Part shown: one piece after another, positions 47,222-61,030 of the stretch
How positions within the stretch are numbered: the first letter of the stretch is position 1
Layout of the letters: the number at the start of each line of letters is the position of its first letter
Assembly: GCF_000321225.1 (NCBI RefSeq)
Contig: NW_004450398.1
Span: forward strand, 2,675,300 to 2,739,299
DNA length: 64,000 nucleotides
Origin: Odobenus rosmarus divergens
Taxonomy: Eukaryota > Chordata > Mammalia > Carnivora > Odobenidae
Direction of reading: 5' to 3'
Notes under the pieces: model-generated
What the model was told of the DNA's origin: nothing
What the model saw: only the letters and a program-made list of their open reading frames with translations
Databases searched by the model: none
Position numbers and translations under genes: made by a program

Positions 47222-47344
47222 AGATAAAACTTTCTATTCACTGAGCACCCACAGGCAAAACTTGGCAGACTTCTTGAAAGGGTTGGCATGCACGGCTACA
47301 AACTGTTGTTTTGAAAGACAAATGGAATCGATTGTCCACTCTTA

Positions 47345-47346
<2 letters not shown>

Positions 47347-47377
<31 letters not shown>
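47347..47377. repeat. (AC)15 microsatellite
   Basis: Perfect AC dinucleotide run. Confidence 0.97.
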
Positions 47378-47379
<2 letters not shown>

Positions 47380-47890
47380 GGAACCTCCGTATTCCTACTA
47401 TTGAGGTGAATGCATATGGTAACTACAGAATGCAAAATGAAAGCATGGCTGCACTATAAGAACTTCTGCAGAATTCTTTTAGTTTCCAGGGAAAGAAAAC
47501 CATAACTCAGCACTTGTCAAATTGTGTTTTGCTCTAACACACAGGCATACCTTCTCTTTAGCTGGCATTTTTGCACCTTGCCTATCAGTCAACAGCATGG
47601 TTTAAGCACCTGCTATCTGCAGATCTTCAGTGATCCCAAGAAAGTTGGGGCTGTGTTTTGGAAAGGGGGCTGGCCATGGAACCAGAGCCTGAGTTCATCT
47701 CGAGCCTCATTTCCCCCCTGCCAACACCACCACTTTTGTAGGATCATCATGGGGATTTTATGAGTTAAGGGGTGTGAAGGTAGTTTGTAAATGGTACAGC
47801 TGTATGCACTGCCTGCCCTTTCTAATTGGAAGTTTGTTCTCATGATCAGATCGTGACTAAGGGGGGGTGTTAGAACTATTAGAGGCCCTT

Positions 47891-48091
47891 GGGGCATCTG
47901 GGTGGCTCAGTCGGTTAAGCGTCTGCCTTCGGCTCAGGTCATGATCTCAGGGTCCTGGGATCGAGCCCTAGTTAGACTCCCTGCTCAGCCAGGAGGTCTG
48001 CTTCTCCCTCTCCATCTGCCCCTCCTCCCTGCTCATGTTCTCTCTCTCTCTCCCACTCTCTCTCAAATAAACTCTTTTTTTTTTTTTTTAA
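47891..48091 (+). mobile_element. SINEC, sense, with a T-run in place of the usual A tail
   Basis: The body starts GGGGCATCTGGGTGGCTCAG. Perfect 19-base duplication AGAACTATTAGAGGCCCTT at 47872-47890 and 48092-48110 implies recent insertion. The 3' end reads CAAATAAACTC then about 15 T and AAA, unlike the A-tails of the other sense copies. Confidence 0.96.
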
Positions 48092-48164
48092 AGAACTATT
48101 AGAGGCCCTTTAACCCAACACAATTTGCCACGTCACTTTCAAGAGTAAGAGCATTCAGCAGCTC

Positions 48165-48565
48165 CCCCTTATGCTTGAATAAGTTCTAAGCCTCGGAACA
48201 TATCCCTGAGGCCACACATGATGGGGTTCCTGCCAAGCTCTTCGCCATCATCTCATCCCCCCTACTTCATGAGCCATAATGCATTTATCTCTGGCTCCTA
48301 GAATAGTCTAGATGTATCTGCAGGACTCCTCTGAGGACAGTGTCCGCCCGTTTCCCTTCTTCCTCACCTGGACACTCCTTCAGCATCCCCTTATACTTCT
48401 CTTAGCCTCTACTCCCTGCAAATTGCTCTTCCTCAAATTCCCACCAGATCTACAAAGGCAGAGACCATGTCTGTGTCTGTCTTGTATATCATTGTTTCCC
48501 CAAGTCCTAAAATGGTGTTGCTGTGTAGTTAGGGGTTCAACAAATATTTGTTGATTCAGATAGAC
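48165..48565 (+). repeat. L2, sense
   Basis: ATCTACAAAGGCAGAGACCA, TGTCTGTCTTGTATATCATT and TCAACAAATATTTGTTGATT make up the L2 3' end. Confidence 0.75.
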
Positions 48566-48604
48566 ATTCAGATAGAATGTCCAGTTAGCATTTATTATGC
48601 TTTA

Positions 48605-48800
48605 TATTATACAGGAGTCTGGAGTCCGAGTGACAGAAATCCTTTTCAGACTAACTCACACGATCATGGGAACTTGTTTGCTTACATAATCACCAGGTCC
48701 AGAGTAAATGGCTTCAGGCACAGCTGACTCCGGGTGCTTCAAGTGCGTCATCAGGACTGTGTCTCTATGTCCTGATGTTGTCTCTGTTGGCTTCATTTTC
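48605..48800 (+). repeat. Interspersed repeat, in-window family copy 2
   Basis: AGTGACAGAAATCCTTTTCAG, GGCTTCAGGCACAGCTGACT and GTTGGCTTCATTTTCC match the order in 37710-38095. Confidence 0.5.
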
Positions 48801-48859
48801 CAGTTCTGAGCCTGGGGCCAGATAGAATTCATTGTGTTGAAACCATATGGGCCCCAAAG

Positions 48860-49018
48860 GGCAGGGGGGAAATGGGATAAGCCAGAAGCAGAAATAATAG
48901 ATCTCCTTCATGCACCAGGCTGTGGGCTCCAAGTTCAGGGTCTCTCTCTCTGTATTTCCAGTGTCTGTTCCAGAGTGTAGCATATAGTAGGTGCTCAGGA
49001 ATGTTCTCGAATGAATAG
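48860..49018 (+). repeat. L2 3' end, sense
   Basis: GTGTCTGTTCCAGAGTGTAG and CATATAGTAGGTGCTCAGGA. Confidence 0.75.
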
Positions 49019-49062
49019 GTGTGTGATGTATTTGCCCTCCCTTCTAAGAAGGCATTTTTTAA

Positions 49063-49751
<689 letters not shown>

Positions 49752-49969
49752 GTGTGATCTTTGCTTGTCTCCCAAAATGGGACCCGAGTTTTATTTGTTT
49801 GTTTGTTTGTTTGGTTGGTTGGTTGTTCAAAAACTCAGAGCAATGCATACATACTCCCTGCTGAAAACGGGCCCTGCAAGTAGAGAATGTTGTGTGTGTG
49901 CTTATGGGATTTTCTCTGATTGACTCTCTTCTCTCTTCCCCTGGACTCCTCTTTTGTTTATAACTTACA

Positions 49970-50760
49970 TCATACTTTGTTTTCTGCAACTTTCTTTTTT
50001 TACTCAACGATATACCTTGGAAACCTACTCTCGAGACCTGTCTATGTATCCATCTATGTATCTCTCTATCCATATTTTATATGCAGATAAATACACATGT
50101 ATGGATGTGTGTACATAGATGTATATATGTATGTATACATACATATACACAGACATGTAGGAAGGAATGTAGATATGTATGTATGTGTAGATATACATAG
50201 GCGTGTGTGTGTGTGTGTTGCAACCTACGCATTGCATTTCTCAATAGGGATATACCATGATTTATTTATCCAGTCTCCATAATGATAGAAATCTAGGTTG
50301 TTTCAGATTTTTCCCCATTAGAAATGAAGCTGCAGTGATCATCATCCCACATGTCTCTTTGTGCACACAGAGCCCATGTTTCTCCAGGGTGGATTCTAAG
50401 AAGTAGAAGTTTGGGGTCACAGAGCCCGTGCATTTAAGAATTGAAGTATCTGTTGCCAAATTGTCCTACCAAGGAACTATCCCAATTTGTATTCACACAA
50501 GCCACTTGTGAAGTCACTAGATTTCCCACATCCTCACCAACATGTTACACTTTGGGAAGACTGCCCACACTGGGGCTTCCATCCTCTGTTTGAGTGTGTA
50601 TCTGAATTTCTTCCCTTCTTTTGTCCTGTTTTTGTAGATCATTGGAAATCTTGGCAAATACCACTTTTAAAACGGCATTATAGTCCATCGTATGGCTGTA
50701 TCCTAATGTATTTAACTGCTTCCATCTTGGTGGGCATTTAAGTTTTATGTTTCTGAGAAA
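49970..50760 (-). mobile_element. Old L1 3' fragments, antisense
   Basis: TACCATGATTTATTTATCCAG, TCTAGGTTGTTTCAGATTTT, GGAAATGAAGC-like text and TGTTGCCAAATTGTCCTACC are reversed L1M 3' text. A second overlapping piece (GGCATTATAGTCCATCGTAT) begins near 50660. Confidence 0.65.
50085..50215. repeat. ATGT-rich low-complexity tract
   Basis: Imperfect ATGT/ACAT units (TATATATGTATGTATACATA). Confidence 0.85.
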
Positions 50761-50884
50761 TGTTATTGTTCTTCGTGGCTCATCATTGTGGCTCAGCTGT
50801 TGACATTTAAAATGATCACTCCTGCACCCACTTTGCATGCTTTTGCCTGCTGTTTGGTGGTTGAATCCACGCTCCTTTCTCAGA

Positions 50885-51335
50885 TAACGAGCAGCATAGC
50901 TCCGTGATGAAGGGACGGGGCTCCGGAGGTAGATTTGTCAGGGTTCAGATCTTGTCTTGTCCACTTCCTGTAGGCCTTGGCGCATCACTTTACTTTTCTA
51001 GGCCTTGGGGGTTTACTGTAGGGTGATGATAATAGCACTACTCCCTCTAGGTGGCGCTTCGCAAACTTGAGCATGCATCAGAATCACCTGGAGGGTGATT
51101 TGTTAAACCACAGGTGGCTAGGTTTCACACTCCAGAGTCTGTAATCCAGTCGCCCGGGGGTGGGCTCCCAGAATTTGTCATTCCAGCAGGTTTCTGGGTG
51201 ATGCTGATATTGCTGGTCTGGGGATCGTGCACCGAGAACCAATGTTTTGTGGATTGACCTCAGTATTAAATGAGGTGATGCTGGGAGAGTACTGCGTAGC
51301 ACAGTGCCTGGCACCCAGTGATTATTGAATGACTG
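50885..51335 (+). repeat. MIR, sense, split by a hAT MITE
   Basis: Left MIR 50885-51050 (CCTTGGCGCATCACTTTACT). MITE at about 51055-51243 (GCATGCATCAGAATCACCTG, CGTGCACCGAGAACCAATG). Right MIR 51244-51335 (TTAAATGAGGTGATGC, AGCACAGTGCCTGGCACCCA). Confidence 0.75.
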
Positions 51336-51502
51336 TCAAAATGACCAGCGAAGTGGCTTTGGTCATCAGAACTTACAGTCAGCAGACTAGGTTGGGTTTA
51401 TTATCAACAGAGTAACACGTCACTCTCAAATGTGTCTGGAAGGTTTAGGAATTTGAATCTGCTACAGTTCAGGGGTTATCTCTGAGCTGAGTCTGGAGAC
51501 AT

Positions 51503-51534
<32 letters not shown>

Positions 51535-53709
51535 ATGGTGTAGAAGGATTATGCCTCTTTAAAATCGGTATACATCTGAAAAATGAACTCTTGAATTAGG
51601 AAATCGTGGTCCTTTGCAATTTTCCCTTCCCCTCTCCTCATTCCCTCCTTAGGGATCCTCTTTCTGCACTGCCACTTTCAGCATTTTAAATAATTATCTA
51701 AATAACAGGAAGGAACTCCGATGAATCAGTATGAGGCATGGAACCTCTTATGGAGGTAGGATTACTGTCAGCCCAGTGACAAGGGCTGGGCTAATGAATG
51801 CTTCCTTCCCATAACAAGTGCCCTACAGCTGGAATATTCACAAATGTATAATTTTGGTGAAAACATAACTCAATTTTAGGGCAATTGAGATATAATTTAT
51901 ACAGGAAAAGGGATTTGAGAAGGATAATTGTCAAGACATGCAGAGCTCCTTCCAGTGACCACCCTGAATTCCATTCCTTAAAAAAAAAAAAAATTCTGCT
52001 ATGCAATGTTGTCATGCTATTTCTAGGAGTTATGCTTTGAATGCAGCAATTTTATAGGTGGTGTTTCAGCCCCAGGGTAGCAATGCATCAACTGGGGTAA
52101 GCCGTCATCCACCGCCTGGTGTTCCATGAAATATCTCTCCATCTGTGGGGTGCTGGAGGTGTTTGCCCTGTGTATGAGGCTGGAATATGGTACCAGCATT
52201 GGCTCCTTACCACATTTGCCCATTGTCCCGGTGTTTTCTTAAATTCACCTGGGGAAGAGAAGACGCTTGCCAGGCAAGGAAGGGACTAGGAACTGGAGAA
52301 AGCCTCAAATGGCAGTTTTTCAGAAAAGCCTTAAGTCTACTGTTTTCTCCTCCATCAGTCATTCCTTCCATCCAGTGGACCCTGTGCTGGCCCCTGGAAT
52401 ACAGACAGGAATGAAGATATAACTTCGCCAAGAATGTACAATCTGATGAAGAAGGAGGAAGTTTGTCTCACGACAAACTCTGGTAACAGGGACTTTTCCA
52501 AAAATATTGGGCGGGGGGAAGAATAGTACAGAGTCTGATAAAACACCTACCCCACCACTCATCACAGAGAACGAAGGTGAACGTGTCACATTTGTTTCAA
52601 AAATTTTTAAAGAAATTAAATATTACTGATGCTGTAACAGTCCTGATTAGATCTCTCCCAAGTCCCACTTTCTTGCCTTCCTGTCCTCGGGAGGGAAAAC
52701 ACTGCCGTGAATTTGGTAGGGATCCAAATCTGTGTGCATGTTTTGTACTTCTTGTATAGAAGTCTGTGCAACCTTAGACCCAAAGCACCGTTCATCTTGA
52801 TGCCCATAAATGGTATCCGATACATTCACATTTCCTTTACCTCAGCCTTGTGGTTCAAGATGGATCTCTGAGGACACATGACATTCTAGCATATTCATCT
52901 TCATTGCTGTTCTTGGGCAATGGGACTAGGAACTGTGTTTGATCATGACCCCCTGATGGACATTTAGGTTGTCAACGGTAGGGGATCTTCAGTGTCTGCA
53001 GCCTGAGTCAGATCCATCAGCTCGTTCAGTGGAAGCCCAGGACTCCCGAGTTCAGGGTTCTGCCAAGCATCCGGTAGCCAAGCAGCTCTCATTACTCCCA
53101 CTGTGTAGTAAGGAGAATGCACATAGTTTCAGAAGAAGCTTAGATGAATTCATGTGGGTGGGTATCATGGTACTTTGCTGCGGGGATCGGGGGTCCAGCT
53201 TGGACTGGTTGAGCGCCATCGTGGAAGCAGTTACACACGTCCCTCTGTGGTCTTCAGAGACGTGGCTCGTAATCTCCTGCCCCAACCTTGTGCACTTAGG
53301 ATTCCGTAACCATGACTTCTTGCTTACAATGCGGGCCCTGGTAGAAAAGTTGACTTGCTGAGGATGACGTGGGCCGGTTTCTGTCCCTGGGATTTCAGGG
53401 GAAAAAAAAGGTGGGGGCAAGGGGAAAATGTTCTTTATGTTTAATATTCCTGGTTTTATAGAAGGCACTTGGAAAAGAGCAGTCAGCATTTTATAAAGTT
53501 CAGAAATAGCTCAGCAATGTTATGTAACCTCCTCCTTGCTACTGCGAAGTTATTAAACATCTGTCCCTTCCCCAAGTGTGGGGCATATAGCTGGTAACCC
53601 CTGGGACGGTGATGGAGATCATTACCTGTTCTGCCCGTGTGGAACCGAGGCTGTTCTGCCTAGTCCTGTCCCAAGAGTCCGTCCGGGCCGCCGGTGGACC
53701 GGGCCCCCT
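51336..53709. other. No gene seen; GT microsatellite inside
   Basis: A (GT)n run lies at 51504-51534. Elsewhere no gene or clear repeat. Confidence 0.5.
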
Positions 53710-53711
53710 GG

Positions 53712-53905
53712 GAGGCAGTGTGGCCTCGGAGTGAAGCGTCTGGCACTGAAGCCGGCCTGCCTGGGTTTGAATCCCGGGTCAGAACTCTTCCAGATCCAAG
53801 GCTTTGGGCAAGTCCCTTAATTCCTCCAAGTCTGCCTCCTGAGATGTAACACGGGGACAAGAAAAGCGTTTGCATCTTATCCGAGAGCCTGGCATGTGGA
53901 AAGCA
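53712..53905 (+). repeat. MIR, sense, well preserved
   Basis: CTGCCTGGGTTTGAATCCCG, CTTTGGGCAAGTCCCTTAAT and ACACGGGGACAAGAAAAGC. Confidence 0.85.
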
Positions 53906-54668
53906 GTCTATAAATCGTTAACTCTTATGATAAAACTTGCAAATGTAAGATTGTGAGCGAGGCCGATGTATCTGCATGCCATAGTCCCCAACATTGCCAT
54001 TTATTCATCCCCCCAAAAGGTATTTAGTACCCTCTGTGTGCTAGGTGCCAACTCTCCACAGATGGCAAGGCAGGGAAGCCCTCATACAAATATTGGGGGA
54101 CCCAGTGTTGCCATGTGTCTTGTCTTTGAGCCCTGCGGGTCAGTGGACTGTCCCATAGTAGAGGCTCATCTCACCAGTTGGAGGTACAGGAGGAAAGGGA
54201 ATGTCTTCCTAGGGAAGCAGAACCCCTAAGGAGAAGAGAGAAGAGGGCTAGGATCAGGACGACTCGATGCTCCGCTACTCTTTCCCAGACTCCTTCCGGA
54301 TAGCTTTTATTCCTTCCTCTGGTGCTGCAGCTCTGGTCATACTTGGTAATACGCCGTCTCTTGGTTCAAACTTGGAGACCCAGGAGCAGTTCCTGTCACA
54401 TTTTAGGCCTGCAGTTCTCTCGGACATAGAACGTTAAATGTGTGTGTCTGTGTGTTGTAGTCTTCTTCTTGTATCAGAATTAAGTGAAACCATATATGCG
54501 GAACACCATTGTGCCTGGCGTGTAGTAGACATTTCACGAATAGTGATCATGTCTCTCTTGTCTTCTTCTTGTTATTCTTATTGTGGTGATGATCATCATT
54601 ATTATTTCTTCAATTTATACTTGTTATACCGCAGGCTGTTCACAGGCAGGGGAGGGAGAAATAGACTT
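53906..54668. other. No gene seen; unclassified intron
   Basis: Old-repeat text at 53995-54050 (CTCTGTGTGCTAGGTGCCAA) only. Confidence 0.5.
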
Positions 54669-54683
54669 CTCCCTTGTTTTTTT

Positions 54684-54880
54684 TTTTTTTTTTAAAGATT
54701 TTATTTATTTATTTGAGAGAGAGAGAATGAGAGACAGAGAGCACAAGAGGGAAGAGGGTCAGAGGGAGAAGCAGACTCCCCGCTGAGCGGGGAGCCCAAT
54801 GTGGAACTCGATCCCGGGACTCCAGGATCATGACCTGAGCCGAAGGCAGTCGCTTAACCAACTGAGCCACCCAGGCGCCC
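54684..54880 (-). mobile_element. SINEC, antisense, downstream of the exon
   Basis: Complete antisense SINE; 15-base duplication CTCCCTTGTTTTTTT at 54669-54683 and 54881-54895. It lies 4.9 kb downstream of the GRIN2A exon. Confidence 0.96.
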
Positions 54881-54895
54881 CTCCCTTGTTTTTTT

Positions 54896-55695
54896 AACAG
54901 CAGAATGGTGACTGTGTCCTCTGGCTCCCATTTTAGGGAAGGGAGCAGGATGTGCAGAGGTGAGTGCATTGGAAGACAGAGGCGCTTGAGGAGATCTATA
55001 GCACAAATGAGTGGGAAAGGAACATCTTCTCCCAGGAGAGTTACGGATTCAGATTGAAGAGAAGTTATTTGGCTTTAATTGATGATACCTGGCTTGACCC
55101 CTTATGTATTTTATATTAACTTCTTGATTTATGAAGTCAGGCTTCTGCATTAAGAAGCAACAACACGGTAAATTACTACCCTGACAGAAAAGGAAATGGA
55201 AGGAAGATATATACGTGAATGTGAGTTTAATTCATATCCAAGTTACCTTGATATTTTTTTCATTCTTCATTTCTCAAATAACCACAGGAAAAGTTCCTGG
55301 CTTAATGACCCATTAAGAGACGGCACTAACCCAGGTTGGCATGGTTTTATTTGATAGTCAGAATTATCACTGTTGGTTTCTTTTTTTAATGCCAATAAAA
55401 GAGCCCGCTCAGTTAAATCTCAGAGCTTGACCGGAGTTAAAACTTCCTGGGCGATTGTGATAACTCTTTGCAAATATTTATCTGTGGGATCATTGTATGC
55501 TCAACAAACATTTCTGGCAGTGGCTTCAGGCACCCAGGAGACCAAGCCATCCTGTGGGCTTGTGCCGTCAGTCTGGGACTCTGGACTCGGCGGGGCGTGG
55601 GGCACGGAAGGCTGACCTTCAAAGTAAATCAGCAAGAGATATGTCGAAATGAGATATGAGAGGATCCAGGGGCGTGTGCCACATTTAGAGTCCAA
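54896..55695. other. No gene seen; unclassified intron
   Basis: No repeat or gene recognised. Confidence 0.5.
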
Positions 55696-55699
55696 AGCA

Positions 55700-55910
55700 C
55701 ATTCCACCAAGCTGTGTGCCTTTGTGAAATGTGGGTTTGGACAGTGCTGTGTTCATACCCTCTCATCTGGGTTGTCTTGGGCAAGTTCCTTAACTTCTTA
55801 GAGCCTCCACTTCCTTGATTGCAAACAGAGATCATTGTAACCCTAGAGAACTGTGGTGACACTCACATGCATGTAATATACTCGGCCAAGCATCTAATGG
55901 TTGCAGTTGG
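55700..55910 (+). repeat. MIR, sense
   Basis: CTTGGGCAAGTTCCTTAACT, CTCCACTTCCTTGATTGCAA. Confidence 0.75.
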
Positions 55911-58367
55911 CACCCCCCAGATGTTAATTGTCCTCCTGCCCTGGGCCAGAGGCACGGCTTGATCTGTCCCCGCCTGTGTCCTGATGGACCCATGAAAGGT
56001 GGACGGTCCTCCCTGGGCGTCCAGCCTGACAGCTAAGTGAACAGCCTCTCTTCAGCATCCTCTCTGTTTGTGGCCTCCCTCCTAGAACACAGACGTCTCT
56101 TTTTTGGCCGGAAGTCAAAAATACCGTATGCCAACCCTGCAATGCAAGTCAATCATTTCCAACTGGCACCCAGTGAATAGCTCGACAAATGGTGGAAACC
56201 CGATGCTGGCAACTTGAAGGGACCAGAAATTGGCCCTGCCTTTACCTTGAGGGAAAGGTGATTTGGGTTGTTTTGGGGTCACGCAGAAAGCACACCTGTT
56301 GTTCACATCTGCCTCAGTCCTGGGGCAAGTCTTTGGATTTGGGGACCAGCATGCCTAACAAAAAGATGTATCAAGGGTTGAACACCAGGAGAGTTTTCAT
56401 TTTGAAACTCGGTAATTTGGTGACATATACTAATAATTTGCTGCAACTCCCTTCTGTGAAAATATAAAGCAAGGAAAAACACCATCTTCATTACTCTGGT
56501 GCCTGTTGACAGAGAGTATGCTGGGGACAGAGGATCTAAAGAGGTTAGGAGACCGTAGCATGGTCCAGGAGAGAGCAGGAGGTGACTTGGATTGGAGTAA
56601 CGGCTGTGTATTCAGAGAGAAGTGGCTGGGCTTAATGCATGTTTTGGAGTAAAATGAACAAGACCCGACAGATGAATATGAAGTATGAAAAGAGATAAAA
56701 CAACCAATAATTTTTCACTTGTACAGCTGAATAGATGGTGGTTCCTTTTACAAAACTGGAGAAGAAGCAGATTTGGGGAGGAGGAGGTCAGGAAGAGCAT
56801 CCAGTTTCGAACATGCTCAGGGGAGCACATCCAAGTGGAAATCTCAAGTAGGCAATTGAAGAGGAGAGTCTGAGTTCAGACTGAAAAATGCAACACACAG
56901 GTTGGGAGCTTATCGGTGGTGGTTACAGCCCCAGGATTGGGTAACATTCCAAGGTGGGGGGGAAATGAAAAATCAGAAGAGGGACTGGACTCAAACCATG
57001 AGGAACGTCAGGTTCATTGGCAAATGACCCCTGAGGGAAAGGAGAATCCTGGGGAGAAAAAGTTGGGCTGGGAACTTCAGCTGCCTTTTTTTCCCATGGA
57101 GACTGTCTATCCCCTGCTTCTGTTACAGAGCTTGGTGGGTGTCTGTATAGGGTCTGCCATCTGCTAGATATTGTGGCAGGTACGGTGGGCCTTGGAAAAG
57201 ATCTGTCATCTATGGCCGTTGCTAATATACCTGGATTTAGTGCACCTGAGACTTAATAATCCTACCAGCAGTTTTAATCAATACATGGAGAAAGTAAAAC
57301 TTATCACATGATGAAGTGCCAGGCCGATCATCAGAGCAGCGAAGTCTTGGAGCCCTAGGAAACCGGTACCATACTCGGCTAGAGCCATGATATAGATGGG
57401 AAGCCAAGCTTTGGATCAGCAGAGCTGAGGAGATGACACTTCCAGAAGGCAGAGGAAAAACTCCTGCTTTTGCTTCCTTCTTCACATGATCTGGAAAACA
57501 TCTGATGTCACACAAAACAATAAGTTAACAATTCTTTCCTCCGCAAGGGAGGTACACGTGGCATAGTTTGACGGGTAAGTGTGGAGGGCCAGTTTATTTC
57601 CAAGCTGTCTTTTGTTTGTTCTCCTGGAAGAGTGTCTGTCTGTGCACCTCCTTGCACAAAGGACAGAAGCCCTCCTTGTCATCCCTTCCAAGTGGGAGCT
57701 GGACAGCTAGAACGGGCCTTTCCACCTATTCTCTGCCTTTGTCCCCTTGCTTTGCAGGTTCCCCCTTCTCTTGCCTCCGCACAGAGGCTGCCTGCCTGCA
57801 GGTGTGACTGAGCCCCCATGCAACCTCCTGGTGCCTCAGTACCTGTCCTGGATCCCAGGGTTGGAGGAGTCACCGTTAGGTTGGTGATGCTAGCTAAGTT
57901 TGGCACAGGCATGGGAGGCCAGCCACGTTTTTATCCAGGGCCCACAGTTTGGGAACTAAACTGGCTGATCTGCTGATGCATGGTGTACTCTTCTCCAAAT
58001 CCCCATGGCCAGTTCCTGAGGATTTGCTTCATTTGGTTAAATCCTGTCCAAACACAAGGAACAAATACACACACCAGTCAGTTTCCTGTGTGACGGAGAA
58101 CAGCTCTTCTGAGACATGGACTCATTTCCTTTATATTTCCATCACTATTAGTAAAAGGAAGTTTTAACAATTTAATACATCATTGTGTGTGTGTGGGGGG
58201 GGTAGGGAGAGAAACTTCAAGTTTCTTAAGTTACGTTATAGAAGCGTATATATTTTAAAATGTGTTATAATGGAAATTTTAAAGTACTCTGATGATACAA
58301 CCTGTCATGTATCAACTGCCTCCTATGTGCTAGTCGCTTATCCTTAGAGATGAATTAGGATGTTTTT
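55911..58367. other. No gene seen; possible ancient repeat at 56500-56880
   Basis: GTGGAAATCTCAAGTAGGCA and GAGAGTCTGAGTTCAGACTG (56830-56882) resemble an old mammalian repeat body. A short G-run (58194-58201) follows a GT run. Confidence 0.45.
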
Positions 58368-58720
58368 GCTGCAGGTAACAATCAGTTAAATTCAGTTATG
58401 TGATGAATTATTTGACTGGAATTCCATAGGCAGGGTGGACTTCAGATGCAGTATGATCAAGGTTCTGGCTCTTTTCCCTACGCTCTCTTGACTCTGCTCT
58501 TTGGGAATTAAAGTCTTCGTTATCAAATTTCTTCCTTTGTGACCTTAAGTTGGCTATCAGCAACACCTGGGATGACTTCTTTGTTCATGGCCAAATTAGG
58601 TCATGTGCCCATCTTTGGGCCAATAACAGCCATTTTAAAAATGCCATGTACCTACTGGCTTAAGTCTGGACTCCCAGTCCAATCACTGAAAAGGCAAATA
58701 GGATTACATTAAACCAAACC
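58368..58720 (+). repeat. Interspersed repeat, in-window family copy 3
   Basis: TTTGCTGCAGGTAACAATCA, GGTCATGTGCCCATCTTTGG, GGGCCAATAACAG and CCAATCACTGAAAAGG share order with the copies at 37710 and 48605. Confidence 0.5.
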
Positions 58721-58859
58721 AGACCTACTCTAAGAACTGGGGATGGGGTAAGTTACCCCCAAAGCCCATCGAGTCTTACAAGAAGCATGGAGTTTCAACA
58801 AACGTGAATTCTCTTAAGAATGAGGAAGAGGAAAATGGATGCCAGATAGACTACCAGCG

Positions 58860-58990
58860 GGTCAAATTATAAATCATAACAACTCATATTACAGATGAGG
58901 AAATTTGAGGACCAGAGAAGTTCAACAACTTGACAAAAGCCACATAGCTAATAGAACATGAAGCTAGAATTCAAATCCAGTTTTGTTTGG
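58860..58990 (-). repeat. MIR, antisense
   Basis: ATTACAGATGAGGAAATTTG, AAGCCACATAGCTAATAG and TAGAATTCAAATCCAG. Confidence 0.85.
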
Positions 58991-60714
58991 GTCTAAACCC
59001 CATCATACTAATTCCTGTGTTTGCAAATTGACCTGAAGTTGTGGTATTTTCCTATTATGTTTTGTTTGTTTGACTCACAGGATGTTTTTATTGTTTTCAA
59101 AAGCTGAGTAACTCCCAACATGTAAAAATTGAAAGATGTCGCAAAAAATAGATTTTCAGCTAATGTTGAGAAAAATATGAAAAACCCATGATGATCATTC
59201 CACATTCATATCTGAAAGTCTTAAAGGTTGGGGCCCTTGGTGTTGAGGTCCAAACTCTTCACTCCTCAGGGAGAAGCTGGGAGTCCTGAGTCTCATCCTG
59301 ACTGTATTTTGCTATGCAGGTGGTAGGGTTTATGGCAAGAGCATCCCGGCCTTTCCTACCCATTCTGATGTGGGCATTTTCTTGTTCACTTGATGTATAG
59401 GAGTCACGAAGCTAGTTTCTGGATTTCTTTCAGAGGTGATTGCTGCGTATGTAGTTCCATGGGTATGGGAAGAGGTGAGTTCAGGAGCCTCCTATGCTGC
59501 CACCTTGTACCAGAACCTACCTCCTCCCTGGTGATGGTCAACTAGGTGTTGCCAAGAACGCCTGCCCAGTCCATCTTAGTCCCCACCTGGACTACTTATT
59601 CATATTACATCCATGGCCTCTTGAAGCATTCTACTTTATGACACGATATCTTATATTTGCTTTATTAACTTTATCATAATCATCCTCATTTATAATCATC
59701 ACCAGAATAAGAACTTGATGAATCTTAAGGCTGGGAGCTATGAAAATGAGTGATAACAGGCAGTTTTGGTATCTTGCCTCTAAGGATCTTTACCCTTGGG
59801 TCTGAACAACCAGGTCTCTGGACATCGTAGGTCTCTTTCATTCTGTATGCTCTCCGCATTACTAGACAGACATTCTGGTGAAATCACATTAAAAAAAACT
59901 GCTGGTATGTGATTCTCTGTGACCAGAGGCCCTGCAAGATGGGAGAGGGGCCTCTAATCTCTCACTCACATTTTCTCAAAACAAAACAGACTTTTAAAGT
60001 TCCAGCTGAGGGTGCCTAGGATGCAGTCATCAGGGACTAAGTGGTCATTCTGGGTAGCCCTGGGTCATAAACCTACTTTTCTGTTCAACTTACAGATGGG
60101 AGTTTGAATTGTTTGTGCCTGTAGTGACTTTGCCCCAAGACAAGAACTTACTGAATTACCCAAGGGGAGTTCTCACCCATCAGTTCAGATTAAGTTGTAG
60201 ATGTTCTTCTAAAGCTGGAAGAAAATACTTGTTCTGGGTGGTGATGGGGCAGGGGTCCAGCTTTTTGCAGTATCCCCAAATCTGTCATATAAATGGCAAA
60301 GAAGGGAGTCCTATGGAACTCATGCCATGTGTTAAGAGTCACTGCTGAAAAGGTCACTTTATCATCGAAACCATAAATACAGAACCTAAAATACAGGATT
60401 CTAATCTGATTTTTCTTCTTTATGGCTCAAATCCACAAAATATATTATTAGTTGTTACAAATTATTTTTAGCTGGTTTTGTAACATCGAAATTGCCCATT
60501 TCTTCTCTGTGCTTTGTTACAGGTGAGGAAATTGGGGGCCTGAAAGACACACGGTTCAGTTTTCACTGATGGGAGACTTGTTAATGACAGAGGCATGCGA
60601 AACCCAGTTTTCCTTTCTCCCAGACCTAGATGGGTTGCTTCCACTGTACCTGTCCTCTTTCCTTCTAGGTCCTTTGTGATTAATAATAATAATGTGGTGA
60701 TGATGATGATGAAC
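58991..60714. other. No gene seen; unclassified intron
   Basis: A short AAT/GAT run lies at 60681-60712. No gene or clear repeat otherwise. Confidence 0.5.
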
Positions 60715-60834
60715 AACTCCAGGGACCTTGTCGATTTTATGTGTTCGCCGCTACCTAGCATAGCGTAGACATTTAAACACGTGTCAGTGGGTGAGTAATG
60801 ATAGTTGCTAATGTAGCCCTGGCTCGACCGTGAT

Positions 60835-61030
60835 GCTGTGTTAAGGATATTTGCAAGCATTATCTTATTTTATCCTCACAACAGCACCATGAAACCCATG
60901 GTACTGTGATTCCCATTTTTGCATGAGAAAAAAAAAATCTCAGAGAGATTTTTGAGAAAAATGACTTTCCCAGGGTCATTTAGTGGTAGAACCAGGACCA
61001 AGATTGCCTCTCTGACTTCAGCACCTGCTT
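60835..61030 (-). repeat. MIR, antisense
   Basis: TTTTATCCTCACAACAGCAC, CAGGGTCATTTAGTGGTAGA and ACCAGGACCAAGATTGC. Confidence 0.8.
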
